Positions 25,601 through 38,800 of a stretch of DNA of 64,000 bases are shown piece by piece. Numbering within the stretch: the stretch's first letter is position 1; each line of letters starts with the position of its first letter. The translations under genes and the position numbers were made by a program. The DNA is taken from contig WMCF01000029.1 of the NCBI GenBank assembly GCA_009792885.1, forward strand, positions 3,303,324 to 3,367,323, read 5' to 3'. A model generated the notes under the pieces. The model was not told the origin of the DNA and did not search any database. It saw nothing but the letters and a program-made list of their open reading frames with translations. The DNA comes from Eremophila alpestris peregrina (taxonomy: Eukaryota; Chordata; Aves; Passeriformes; Alaudidae).

Positions 25601-26300
25601 AATAAATGTTCCATTTAGGAAGCAATAGCAAGACTGCTGTTAAGACATCCTTGATAGCTTTTACCGCTGTCAAATTCAGATAGAGGCTTTCTTGCTTGTC
25701 TCTTTAAAAAGCAAGCCATTTATTCCTCAAAAGAACATCTACCAAGCAGGAACCTGACTCATGTATTAATACATGATACGTGTATAATGTAATTCACCTG
25801 CAAGTGCTCAGGAGTCTTATCTGGGATATCTTTTGTGGATTTCTTTCACAAAGGTACTTAGTCTAGTTCTGCTTTTTTTTTTTTTTTTTTTTTCCCCTTG
25901 CCATGGATCAACCAAGTTGTAAATAAATCATGCCTCATTTCCATTAAACCCAAGGCAGCAGGCCTATTAGCGTAATGCGATGCGGGGACATCCCCTGCAG
26001 AACACACGTACGGATCCTGTGTTGTTCTGCGTTTCGCATCTCCAGGCTCGGGGAGAACACGGTCTCACGGATTTGGTTTGCGTTACTCATAATTAACCAC
26101 ATGTTAAAAGCAGGGCAGCAAAATAAATCAACGTCACACGAGCTGTGCCAGAGCTCGCGTCTCAGGATCTCCCTGCTTTGCTGCCGCCCCAGTCTCTGCA
26201 CACACGGGAGCCGTTCCACAGCCCAGCCCTCCAGACGCTGGCGCGACACTTTTAGAATTCTGCCTCTAAATAAATCATACTGGGGGTTTCGGTGGTTTTT
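19646..26300. other. COPS2-SECISBP2L intergenic region (may include distal COPS2 3' UTR)
   Basis: No coding region, RNA gene or intact mobile element could be supported here. Contents seen: extra AATAAA hexamers to about 22.4 kb; a clean 13-bp hairpin at 22013-22042; a GC-richer block at about 22.88-23.36 kb with open frames that resemble nothing known; a long T tract at about 25.87-25.89 kb; and rising GC content after about 25.95 kb towards the SECISBP2L CpG island. Confidence 0.6.
22013..22042. repeat. Perfect inverted repeat / hairpin
   Basis: Thirteen-nt perfectly complementary arms (ctgttgtaatctt and its reverse complement) around the 4-nt loop ATGT, about 3 kb beyond the COPS2 stop. 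It may lie in a long 3' UTR isoform. Confidence 0.75.
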
Positions 26301-26719
26301 TTTTTTTTTTCCTCGGCGTTCCAGATAATTTCAAGGACACCGTGGGCCTGAGCCTCCCCCGGCGCCGCCCGCGAGCAGACGGGCCCGCAGCGCACCTGCC
26401 GCCCTCGCTCGCCTCAGGCGGAACGGCCCCGGGCGGGGGGAACAAACACTCTCCGCGCTTATTCCCGCGGCTTTCCGCACGGTTCGTATCACGGCCCCGC
26501 TTGTTTTCGGGTGGCCCGAACGCGGGAGGGGAACACCCGCCGTGGGGGGGAGCGAAGGCGTTCCCGGCCTGAGCCCGCCCGGCTTCCGTCCCAGCTGGTC
26601 CCTCCCCGCCGCCCGTCCCGCCCCGGCCGTGGCGTAGCCGGTCCCGGTTCCCGTGATAACCGCGAGCGGGGCCGGCGCCGCTCCGGGCGTGTGCGGAGCG
26701 CGGCGGGGGAAGCAGCGCC

Positions 26720-26758
26720 ATGGGGGAGGCGGCCCGGGCCCTCCGCCGCCCTCATTAG
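26720..26758 (+). promoter_or_regulatory. SECISBP2L: Upstream ORF in the SECISBP2L 5' leader
   Basis: An ATG in strong context (G at -3, G at +4) opens a 12-codon frame ending in TAG, 26 nt before the main ATG and in a different frame. If transcription starts upstream of it, it could reduce or regulate SECISBP2L initiation. That depends on the unmapped transcription start. Confidence 0.4.
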
Positions 26759-26784
26759 AGCCGCCGCCCGGCGCAGCTGGAGCC

Positions 26785-26802
26785 ATGGACAAAGCGGACA
26801 AG
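26785..26802 (+). CDS. SECISBP2L: SECISBP2L coding exon 1
   Basis: Six codons, Met-Asp-Lys-Ala-Asp-Lys, precede donor AAG|gtgcga. Human has eight residues here, starting Met-Asp-Arg-Ala. The ATG context is GAGCCATGG. The next exon continues in phase 0 with the conserved Asn-Val-Lys-Leu-Ser-Ala-Glu. Confidence 0.88.
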
Positions 26803-29800
26803 GTGCGAAGGGACCGCGAGCAGCCGTGGCGGGAGGGGCGGCGGCGCGGCGGTGAGGGCGCGGAGCGGAGCGGGCCCGGCCGTGTCAGCCCCGGCAGGGC
26901 CGTCGGCAGCGGCCGAGCGGCGGGCACGGCACGGCACGGCACGGCACGGCAGGGCGGGGCGCGGCTCGCGGCCTGCGGGGCGGGGGGCGCCGGGACCGGC
27001 CGTGAGGGGCGCCGGGACCGGCCGTGAGGGGCCGCCGCCCTGCCCCGGCCGAGAGCGGCCCTCGGGAGGTGCGGACAGGGCGTTCTCCGGGCTGGAAGCG
27101 GGAGCTCGGTGTGAGTCCGCCGGCGCCGTCCCTTCCCCCGGCGGGAGGCGTCAGGCCGCGCCCGGCCCGGCTGTCCGGGGGAGCCGGGAACCCGGGAGCG
27201 GCTCCCCTGGGAATTCGGAACTCGGTTCTGTCCTTCTCCCCCTGTTCTTCCAGGCTTTGTTTCAGGCTTAGGGAAGTACTTGAGTTAGTTTAAGCCTGCC
27301 TGGTCATTAGTAAAGGTTTGTTTTACTGAGAAAGAAACAGGTTTTTTTGAGAACTCAGCCACGCAACTGAGGTGTCACTCTTGTCGAAATCCTGTAAATG
27401 TCACGGTCGGGTTGAAGTTTTCGGTGATAGGACACAGCTGATGGTCTCCTCATAGCTGAGTGGGTGTAGCCCACTCATTCTACAGGTCGCTATGTTTTTT
27501 TCTTCCGTATTAAACTTGGCTTTACGAGGTAATCAGTTTGCATTGCTCTTAAGAGCTTTTGAAGCGTAGGTATGAAGAAATAGAAGCAGGGACTTAAGAT
27601 TTTGTATGATTTGTTACATATGTGCAATAAAACATTTCATCATCAGGAGGTAGTTGTAAAAGATGTATCTGAAACGAATGATGTCATCTGTTAGAGGCCG
27701 ATATTACTTCTAAGCTTCTGTTTCAGCAGAATGTGTTGAGAATTGGTGATTTACAGCTCTTTGTTTCCTAGTTTTCAGCTTTGGCGTCTCCAGGGGTTCT
27801 AATAGTAGGGTTAAGGAATAAAATAACGCAGGTTTCTGTAGCAAAGTAGATAATAACTAATAATGGACTCTGTAAAGATACCCTGCTTTTCATTCTGTAT
27901 GTATATTTAAGGAAGTTGGTGAACAGTGTGTCTTATTACAGTATGGCTCCCACTGTCGCTTTCTTCCTGGTGTGATTATGATTTTAATTTTTTTAAAGTG
28001 CTTTTTATTTGCCTTCATGTGGAAAACCTGATCTTATTCTGTGAAATCTATGTTAGTCCAATCTCTAGTACTTTTTGCTTTAAAATCTTGGATTTTGGTG
28101 TGGTGGGGTTCCCCCCCCCTCTGTTTCATCTGTAATTAGTACTGCAGTACACTTGTGAAATATTTATTCCTTCTTGCTGGAGCTCTTCGGTACTGGAGGT
28201 TTACACACATGTCCTTATCAAACCACTCTCTTTTCATCTGTCAAAATAGTTCATGAAAACAGTTGTTATGTTATTTACAGTATAAAGTGTTGACTCTGAG
28301 TGATTGTCTTCACTAAGTGCAGTATTTCAGCTTGAAGGTGTAGTTAAGCTCTGAAGCAGGAATTATCTTGTTTATTATGTTTGCAGCATATCTGGTCCTG
28401 TTGGTTCCTTACCCCCTAGTGAGGCTTCTAGGCAGACAAATAATTAATACCTGATGAGTTTCCAAAATGATTCAACAATCTTGTTGCTTTTGTCTGCTCA
28501 TTATACAGTAGCATCTTGATTAGGAGACTCCTAGATGCTTTGGGTTTGAACCTTTTGTGCTGTAAGAATTGACTGTAATCATTGTTACCAGTGTGTTTGG
28601 TAAGGTTGCATCAGTTTTGGGAGCCATTTCATTTTTTCTTTATTTGGCCTTCTTTCTGTCCCTGTACTGCATGACATCTGAGAAATGAATATTAAAGCCT
28701 ACAAATGTGTGTTAGCAGTACTCATTCTCTCCTTCCTTTCCCTCAGACTGCTCTCTCAGGCACAGTGTAGTGACTCTATGTGCTTCTAGGAGTAACTACA
28801 GTGGAATTAGAGTGAGAGCAGCTAGGACTATTGTACTGTGCTAGCGTGCTGCTTCAAGAGTAAAGGAAGATCACACATGCTTTTGATGGGCAAGCAGAGT
28901 TTTGTGGTGTTGGCTTAGTGAGTCAGTGTGAGATTTCATGTCACAAGATCCTTCGGACGCCTAATTGATAAAAAACACACTCCTTTTGGATTGCTTTAAG
29001 GTTTCTGTTACCTAAATTCTGATATAACTTGTTATTTTATGCTCAGTGATATTTTGGCTGCTGACATAGATGAAAACAGAATAAAGCTGCTTAAAGCAAT
29101 TATTTTATGGTGGGAGTAGTTGTAATTTTTGTAGTGGGTGTGTAAGTTTACTTCTCTCTACAGTAAAACAGAATTGTTCCCATTAAAAAGTGTATGAGTT
29201 TTAGCAGTTAAGTGTAGGTTATTTTCCTACAAGAGAGAAAACTCAGCAGATGACATCTGATGCTCTTTCTGTTTAAGCAGAATATGATAGAAAACTAAAG
29301 AGGAAAAACTTCCCTTTTCAAAGGCACTGCTGTGCTTTGGTTTTTCTCAGTATTATACCTTTGTCTTGCCCTGTGATTAAGACAGTTGGTTCCTTTAGTA
29401 CAGTTGAGAAATCAGGTGAAGTTGCAAAATCAGTGACCTGTGTTTTGTTTTAGTATTGCTTAAAGACAGCCTGTTCTGCTTGCCTCTGCTATTCTTGACC
29501 ACTCAACAGGTGGCTTGATAATATGGTTGCCATGGAAGTAGCTCTAGATCAATGTTTTGTGCTCTTTTATCCTGTCCAGTTTCCTTCAGGTTTCCTTACC
29601 CATGGCAGATTTTTCAACTGAGGCCAACTGGAAAATGTCTGGTTTCCTGTACTGTTTGCACATTGCTTTCTTTTGAACAATTTTGGATTTTGTGACTTTA
29701 GTATTGTCTTATTTTAGAATATGTTCTCTGATGAATTTAACTGTTATTGATGCGACTCCATAAATATCTTAACTGTTTGAGCACAAAATTATTTATCACT

Positions 29801-32800
29801 GACTAGTTTGTGGAAACTGCTTTACATAAATAGTTTGGATTAATCCTTTTAGTATACTGTCTACAAAACACTGAACTATTACTACTTCATTTGGACAGCA
29901 TGAGTTTAGAAATTTGTACTATTATGTGCTGTAAAGTAGGTAAGTGAAGAGGGTCCTTTTGGTAGCTTTTTTTTTTTGTCTTTGGACAAGCTTTGTGTAA
30001 GTGTAAGTATTAAATTTTAGTTTCTCCACCTTTTTTTTTTATAATATTCTGGCTTTGAGTTTAAACATGCCAGCTTGTGATGTTGTGCCACTTGCTTGTT
30101 TTCTATATATAGGTAAAAATATTAAATATTTAGCTTCGTTATGTTCTGATCATTATACTTAATTCTGTGAAAGGGAAGAGAATTGTGCGTGATTCCCTTT
30201 TTATGAGCCAAGGTAAAGACTCACTTCACAGTGTATTTGCTTTAAGTGCTGTGTTGAAATGACTATGCTAAATGTAAATAGGGAAGGTTAAATTTTGTGC
30301 TTAGTTAAATGGCCTGCTGCTGGTGTTTCTAGTTGGACTGCATATTTACCATTCCCGAGGTATCTGCCACTTAGAAGCAACTAATTATAGAAACAATGAC
30401 TTCCATATTTGTAAAGTTTATCTTAAAATAGATGAACTGTGACTTGCCTTACTACTAACACGGCAGTGTTTAAATGATGAAATCCAGAATTCAGGAACAG
30501 GATTGTTTTTCTTAAAAAAAAAACCCAAAAGTTTGAGCTATGTTTTTATTTTGCTTTGGGATGAGACTTCTTGTTTCCAGACTTTGAGACAGTAAAACAG
30601 CTGATTTTATTATAGCCCTCTGCGATGTGGCATCTGTCTCTATTTTCTCACCCTGTAAATGGTGAGATTGATATCTAAGCATTCTCCTCTGAGAGCAGGA
30701 TGACAGAGATCCTATTTAATGGAAAATGCTGAATGACATTAGGCTACAATGAACAAAAACTTTTCTAAGATTAAACGTACAGTGCTATAACTATAGGACA
30801 AAGTTTACCAGTCTGTTCCTGCTTGTGTCATCTTCTGTCTTTGCAGCTGTTCATGACCACAGTAGCTTTTATATAGGAAACAAAGGAGCTCTTCAGTATA
30901 TATGCTGTCTTGAAAGACTTGTAATTGTTGGACTGAAATATGTAATGAGCTACTGCAAAACGTTTTGTAAATTGAAACTAGGGGTATCTACAAAAGAGGC
31001 TTCTGTCTAAATCTTGGTTTCTTTTGAAGGGGTGTGTTTCCATTAATAGGCAGCTGATTGAAAATCTGATGTTTCAGCATGACTTAAACTTATATTTAGA
31101 ATTGAGTTTGGTTATCAAAGGTTGATTTCAAGAACGCTTTGTTTGGTTTGTGATACGAAAGGTTGAATAAACATGAAGAAACTGCAGTCAAAAATAAGTT
31201 CAGTCTTGCGATGTTTTGGGTGTTTGCTTTCAGATGGCGTGATCAAACCACAGAGTGTTTTGTATCGAGGTCTGACCCTGCACTTACTGATGGTAGTGGC
31301 AAGTGCTCATTTGTTTTAGAGGATGAGGACAAGAATAAATCTCAATACTGGGAGAGCAATTAAAGCATAAGCTTGTATCACAAGGGCTCTGTTGTAAGGA
31401 TTAGGGAAAGTGTAGCAGCCTTCTCCCAAATCTTTTCGTGTTTGACAAATCTTTCTTGTCTGTGGTTACAAACCAGTGGCATGATCAGTCCTGTTTGTGC
31501 TGTTGGTGTGCACTTGGCACTCCATTTGTACTGTGTGGGTGAAATCTCTGAGGAATTGTGTTCACATATATTTGCATGCACTTGGTTTTATGCATTTTCT
31601 TGTTTGCTTCTGAAACAAAAAGGAGCTTGTCTTGTGTTCTGGAGTGTACTTCATTTGTTATTGGTTGCATTTTCACTGCATCATAAGCATGTCAGTATTT
31701 AAAAAACCAAACCCACCACCAAACTGCTTCTTTGGCATTGTTGTTTCTGTAGCTCACCAAAGGAGCCTTTCCTGTTAGAAGAAATAACAAGTTCCAGTAG
31801 GAAATACCTTCTGCTTGTCCAGTGCAATGAGAAATTAGCAGCACCTTTACTTGATACTGTATTATTGATGGTTCTTTTTCTTGTTTCAGTTTTTCTCCTT
31901 ACACTCTGTTTATGAAAAAGAGGAGTTATTTTGCTGTGTTCTTCACCAGCATTTCCTCCTAGTTATGAAATCTATAGTCCTAAAACAATCTGCTAAGACA
32001 ACTTTGGACAAATTACTTAGCATTGCTCTTTTGTTTTCCTCACGTGTCCAGTGAAACCACTGACCATCTGGAGAATCATCCTGGAGAGTTAATTCTGTTG
32101 ATGCTTTGGTTTGGTTAGCAGTTAGTTCATTTGACTGACTTAGTTCATTTGTTTCCCCTTTTTGCTTTAAGTTTGGCAAATTTACTGCCCTCATCTGAAG
32201 ACACAGCCAGTGTAACACAGAACTCTTGAAGTATTTCTGAAAGACTGGTAAAATACTTTAAGGAAACAAACTGTTGAAATTAATTTAATTTAGTTGGTAA
32301 TACACATGAGCTGCCTTTCTGTTTTCTATGCCCAAGTGAAAATGGGGCCTTGTTGTCTCATGTAATGTGTAAGTTATATGAGGATTGGATGTATTATCCT
32401 TGCAGAATGATTTTGAAACATCTGTACTAGGGTTTCTAAGTTTCTGGTTGCTGTTTTGATGAGTTGACATATATGTGTGTGTGCATTACAGAACAAGATG
32501 CAAAATCCGAAAATAGAAGTTTGCCCTAAATCCTTTGCCAAAACAAGTTTATTGAAAGGATTAAAAAACCCAACCACCATAAACCAACCCAACCTGTAGG
32601 TGCAGACTAAGCTGTGCAAGAGAAGTGTTTAAGGTATAATGCATGTAAGAGGTAGGTGAAATGCATTCCTTTAAGCAACAGACACTCCCCAAGTTCTGTA
32701 AGCAAAAAAAAGGATTTAACTTTCAAATGCACCCGTATGTGTTTATGATTACAAGATCTGCTGTATCTTTATTTTACTATTACAGGTAAGCTAAACTTGT

Positions 32801-35800
32801 TTTGAGCTGTACAGAAAATGATAATTAAATAAATCAGGCAATTGCTCTGTCATAGCAATAGTTGTCATAACCTGGATAAGAGACTGGGCAAAAGGAAAGG
32901 AAGAGTTAAAGCCATCTTTCTAGTCTGGGCATCTCTGCATTGTTTCAACCTAATAAAACCAAGCAAGATAATGTGAATTACTTTCCTAAAATCATAAAAT
33001 TACGTGATAAGAGTGTTGAGTCTTGTGGAGATTTCTTAATAAATTTAAAACTAACAAACAAAAACCTCAACATATCCCTTTTTGCTGGACAGATTTAAAT
33101 AAGTCAAATTATGTCCAATCCACCTTGGATGTAAAAGTAAGGTAGGGATAACCTTTGAGAATTGACAAGAAATATTTTGCTATGGCAGCCTTGCAGATGG
33201 GAATCACTCACTTCCTGCTTGGATCAGTTACAGCTCTGTTTTTAATATCTGATGTGAAAGACTGTTCTCTCATAATCCTGAGTGCTGATGTAGTACAGTA
33301 TCACAAAAATCATTGTCATGAGACCATTCTCCAAGAGCCTTGTCAATAAAGAATGATTTTTGTGTTTTCATGTAAATCTCCCAAATAAGGGAAAGAGCAG
33401 ACAGCCACATAGGAGAGATCCTTAAAATGGGAAATCTGGTCCCAACATGAATGATAAATAGAATGTTTTGACTGTTTTCTGAGCCAGTACTGGAGTTTAT
33501 TTTTAGTATCTTGGCTAAAGTTCACTTGGCGTGTTGTGGCAGGACAGTGACCAGCAGGTTAGCAATAGTTGTTTGACAGTTTCCTGAGGAATGCCACATT
33601 TCTAAAGCACTCATCCTAGTTTTACTCTAGCATGTTCTGTGGATGAAGCACCCTTGGTGTGTTCCTTTAATGTTCTGACTGCTCAGTTGGTTAGAGCAGG
33701 GTGCTAATGATGCTGAGTTGTGGGTTCAGTCCCCATATGGGCCATTCACTAGAGCTGGACTCATGATCCTCGTGTGTCTCTTCAATTCAGAATAATCTCT
33801 GATCTAATTTTGTAGGCCAGCATAAGTGAATCTATTCTTAAGCAAATATTTTTGCCTCACAGTCTTGAAATAGCATAGAAAAAAACCCTCTTAGCTTTCA
33901 GAGAGGGATTTCAACGTTGGTATTTCTGGTATTTATTATGTGTTCATTGTATGTAAACACTTTTTAAAAAATTGTGAGAAGTCTTTCTCTTGTGTTGAGG
34001 AGAATGGAGCCTTGCAGAGGGGTAGGTAAGTCACGAGGCAGCTGAGGGATGAGCCTGGGGCCAGAGAGGAAGCTCTGGGTAGAGCTGGGTTTGATGTGTG
34101 TTGCACAAGTTTGGTGCTGCTGCTGCAGTTGCCCCACAGCTTTTCCTCTGAATGGAACTTCAGGAATTGGAAGAGTTACTGTAGAAGTAAGGAACATTCA
34201 CCCTCTACTAGTGATAAAGAAATGCATTTAATTGCTCTGTAGGTGATTGTTCTGCTGTAATGCAGACCTTGTACAGCAGGAGTGATACTTCTGTGTCTGT
34301 GCTTATAGAATCAGACTGTCCTGCATTGGAACAGACCTTAAAAATCCCTTGGTTCCAAACCCCTGCCATGGGCAGGGACACCTTCCATGGCACCAGGCTG
34401 CTCAAAGCCCCATCCAAGCTGGCATTGAACACTTCTAGGGATGAGGCATCCTTCCATGTATTATATTCCATCAATCTATCTGTCTATCTCCATATTATAG
34501 CCAGGAGCAGTCATTAAAAAATACATTTCTGCCAAGGACAGTGTGTCTTGTCAGTTTGAAAGACATATTTTTTTCATTGGGACAACTGTATTTTCAAATA
34601 ATTATTTGGACTTGCCCTTCCCACCTCTTCCACTCCCATGCTAGTAAACTAGTATGGGATTTTATTTAAGTAGAATAAGTTCTGGGGACTTGGAGATTCA
34701 GATATGGGTGGGAAGGCTGTCTCTGGATGGGCTGTGGATGTGACACAGAGCAAAGGCATGGAGTGAGAAGTGTGTTGTAGGTGTGGGATTACTTGATAGA
34801 TACCTCCAGAGCTCCCATTTAACTGTTTCAGCTCATGTGGATGTTTTTGGAGCTGATAGCAAGGATAGAAGATTGCTCGCAGCAAGCCTTTAGGATTTCA
34901 TTTTTCTACCATAAGACCATGTACTCATACAGGTTATGTGTTACCTTTGAGATTACTTTGTAGGCATATGGAAGGAAAAATGTCTGGAGTCCTTGTCTGC
35001 TTTAGAAAGAATCTTCTCAGGATTTGGTACTCCATGAGGTAGTAATGTAAGACACATGCAATTAAGCTGAAATCTTTGTACAAAAAAAAATTATTTTCAT
35101 TTAAATGTAAGTTATAGTGGAATACAGAATTTAAGGGTTCTTCAGTTCTACAGTTGTCTTATTGAATACAGCATTTTTCATTGTTTAAGTGTAAGATGAA
35201 GCTGTGTTGTACAAAATGTGAGCAAAATCGTCATAAAAAAAGGATACCTTTGGGATTGGGGGAGATACTTTTCTTTGAAAGCACAGTTTAAAACTAAGCC
35301 TGCTTCATGACAACCTTTAATCATAATCTTAACAGTAATTTAAATTATGTTAAAGTTGTGCAGATAGAATGTGTGGGGAGGGTTCTTCTGTGGTGCATCA
35401 TCTTTTAGCAGTTAAACTGAAAAGTCTTTTTTATAATTGCCTGGAAACATGGTCAGTTTTGTAGAGCAGGCCAGGCATTACTACATCTTCCATATGTTGG
35501 TTTCACTTCTGAAAGCCCACACAACTGTGCTCCCCATACAGTGCTAATTTGGGTTTGTTCTGTGCTCCGACTCATATATCCTCTGCAGGATCTGAGCTTC
35601 AGTCCCTTTTAAGCTAATTAGTGTTTGCATTGCACTTGTAAAGGTTAACACAAATGCTAAATGTTGGTGATCTGTATTACACCCTACACTGATTGGAAAG
35701 ATGCAATAAGCACTTGCCAACTGTTTTGCACCTCTCTTGGTTCACTGCAGAAATCCTGTAGCCTTGTCATCCGTGTGCCTGCTGTTCATGGTACTTTGCG

Positions 35801-38800
35801 TACAACTTTATGAATCTAAATCTTCCCAAGCAATTTATGATTGTAATTAATGAAGACATTCTTTCTTTTCTCTTAAGAATGTCAAGCTGTCAGCTGAAGT
35901 AGAACCATTTATTCCTCAGAAGAAGGGTCCAGAAACACTAATGATCCCAATGGCGCTTCCTAACGACAGCGGAGGAATTAATGGCATGGAACCAACTCCA
36001 ATCCCTAGCTACCTGATCACTTGCTATCCATTTGTACAGGAAAATCAATCCAACAGGTAATAAGTGGTTGTGATCATGCAAGTTGATCTGGTTTTAAATG
36101 CATTGAAACTTGTAGGCTTGAGAGGAGTCAGTGATTGTGGGCTATATATTTTGTTTTTTAACCCTTCATGTATGGAGGAGGAAGTTTCTCTGTCCTCAGT
36201 CTTTTACCTATTTCCTTCCCTTTGCTTTTCTCCATATTCTTTTTTTTTTTTCCTGGCTATGAAGGTCTGGTACAAATCCCTCCCAAAGTCACCTGCTGTG
36301 CTCTTGGATCTTCTAGGGCAGTTGGGAGCTTTCCAGTCTGAATTCTGATGCTTCTCTGAGTGAAGCAAAGCTTTGGGTGTCCAGCTTGGGTCCATGGTGA
36401 AACATGGCATGGTGCCATGTAGCTGATTCAGTATTGTGTGTAGTTGTATCCAGTTATCTTCTCATAACTAGTTAAAATATGTTGAGTTTAGGAGCTTATT
36501 GTAATAGAACTGTTGTTTTTGAAGTGATAAAGATCTGAATTTTCTTTGAGAGGGAGAAGACTTACTGAGCAGTTTTCTTTCCTTTTTGTATTTTTTTTTT
36601 AATAGACAGTTTCCATTATATAACAATGACATCAGATGGCAGCAACCCAGCCCAAATCCTGCAGGACCATACCTTGCTTATCCTATAATATCTGCACAGC
36701 CACCTGTTTCTACAGAATATACCTACTATCAGCTGATGCCAGCACCATGTGCTCAGGTCATGGGTTTCTACCATCCTTTCCCTGCACCCTACCCTGCCCC
36801 CTTTCAAGCAGCAAGTGCTGTAAGTGCAGTCACTGCAGAGTGCCCCGAGCGTCCCAGCCCGTCCAGCCAGGTCTTCCCATTGTCCACTCAGCGGAGCAGA
36901 AGCAGTAACAGGGGACCAGTCATTCAGAAAGTAAGTCTGCTTTTGAATAGGACAAGTAGAACTGTATAAGAGTCTTTGCACAGGAAGCACATATCTCATT
37001 TTTTTATCAACTTTTTTTTTTTTTGTGTGTGGCAATGTTTGAAAACAGCAACAGCAGTTACAGATGCACATAAAAAGTAAACGTCCTCCAGTGAAAAATG
37101 TTGCCACTCAGAAGGAGACCAGTTCATCAGGTCCTGAGAACAGATCAAAGATTGTTTTGTTGGTTGATGCATCACAGCAAACAGGTAATTTGTTTATTAA
37201 GTTCTGAGTGTATGAAATAATTAGAACTACATGACAGTTGTCATCTTTTCTAAAAGTGGGTGGACCTGATTCAGATGCAGCTTTTAAGAGAAGTCTTAGC
37301 AGCTCAGAAGGATCATGAAGAAAAGGTGCTGATGGTTGCAGATACCTACTCAGTATGTCACCTTATGATGTTGCAGTGACATGGTACTCCTGCAGAGACT
37401 TTGCCAATTCTTGAAGGAATTGGTTATCAATAACAGTTGGACCTAGACATAATTCACTTTACATGCTGGTTCGATGCAAAGACTGGCTTTTAAAATTTGT
37501 ATTTATGATGTGTAGCTTTTTCACATCTCTTATCAATTCCTGCACAAGTAGTTTTATTTTTGTTTCTTGAAGACTTTCCCTCAGACATAGCCAACAAGTC
37601 CCTCAGTGAGAGCTCCTCGGCGGGGCTCTGGAAGCCCAAGGGGCGGCGCAGGAGAACCTCTCACCCCGCTGCAGAGTCCTCGAGCGAGCAGGGCGCCAGC
37701 GAGGCCGACATCGACAGTGACAGCGGCTACTGCAGCCCCAAGCATGGCAACAACCAGGCTGCAGCCATGGCTCCCAGGAGTGCAGATCCCTGTGCAATGA
37801 ATGTATGGAAACTGAACTGGGCAACTTAGCTATAGCTGCAGCCCACAGACTAATGAAAAATTACTGAAATAATTGTTTTATTTCCTTTTCAGGTTGTGGA
37901 ACCATCAATAAATACAAGTAAGCACTGTCTTGACTGGTGAGCTGTTTAAAATTTGGCTGGGTTGCACTTGTATTTTTGCTTTGCATACCTCTTGATCTAC
38001 TTCAGCATGCTGCTCTAACTGATAGGTTACTTCTGAGGATGTATCTTTCCTGTGATTTCCAACCACCTCCACTAAGACACCTGTTACTTGCTGAATGGAC
38101 AAGTGCATAGCTATCACTAATAATTCATTAACAGCTGCCTTTCTTTAATGGGCTTTAAAAAAAGCTAGAGACTCCAGTGGAAGCATTCAGACAAAGCTGT
38201 GCTCCTGTTTAATTTGTCCTTGGGCTTCCTTAGCCTTTTGAGCTTCAGTTCATACCTGGGTAGTAACAGAGCCAAGGAGTTCTCACTCTTAATTTCAGAA
38301 GCTCTGATACTTTTTAGAAGCTTTACATATACCATGAACATATGGATTAGTCTGGTAGTAGTAGGTAATGCCAGGGACTGCTCTTTATGACTGAACAGAA
38401 ATTGGTATGGATATGAGCCTGAGATTTCCTTTCTTACTGCTTCTGTGGTGATCAATTCTTGGCAGCTTGAATGTTCCATTAAGGTGACTCTGCCAACATC
38501 TGAAAATAGCTACAGAATAAGTGTTGTCACAGGAGAATAGATTTTCTCCAAGAAATTTATTTGTGTCAGGATTGTGTTCCTGGATCTGCTGGCATATGAA
38601 TCATTATGATATGTTCTGGATACTAATTCAGTTTTTCATAGATGGCACTTCCCTTTCAGCTGGTATAGGTTGGACTAATGTAAATTCCCAAGCAACTCAA
38701 AAAAAACCTTGGATTGAAAAAGCTCCGACCTTCTCTAGAGGTGGAAGACAAGCTGAGCAAAGAAATAATCCACAGGTATGCTGTCAGTGGGTCTCAATTG

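Larger units (their letters stand above)
26330..27230 (+). promoter_or_regulatory. SECISBP2L: CpG island promoter of SECISBP2L
   Basis: About 900 bp of very GC-rich, CpG-dense sequence interrupts an AT-rich background and covers the SECISBP2L start codon. No TATA box is evident, as expected for a housekeeping CpG-island promoter. The transcription start is probably between about 26.5 and 26.75 kb, but this cannot be fixed from sequence. The island runs into intron 1, where it holds a 5-copy ACGGC run and a tandem 22-bp duplication. Confidence 0.75.
26803..35877 (+). other. SECISBP2L: SECISBP2L intron 1
   Basis: This 9.1-kb intron begins in the CpG island and then becomes AT-rich. It holds the two best-recognised interspersed repeats of the window, a TguSINE1-like element and a CR1 fragment, and a near-perfect palindrome at 34634-34659. 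Between 27.3 and 33.6 kb I see nothing beyond short chance open frames and homopolymer tracts. Confidence 0.85.

Noticed and set aside
26275..26942. Open frames of 148 and 203 codons on the - strand over the SECISBP2L promoter
   Set aside because: They are Ala/Arg/Pro/Gly-rich frames that arise automatically in CpG islands, overlap the real first exon and resemble no protein.
33671..33744. Functional tRNA-Ile gene
   Set aside because: The acceptor stem does not pair, there is no T-run terminator after it, and the sequence continues into a CR1-type tail, so it is a SINE head.
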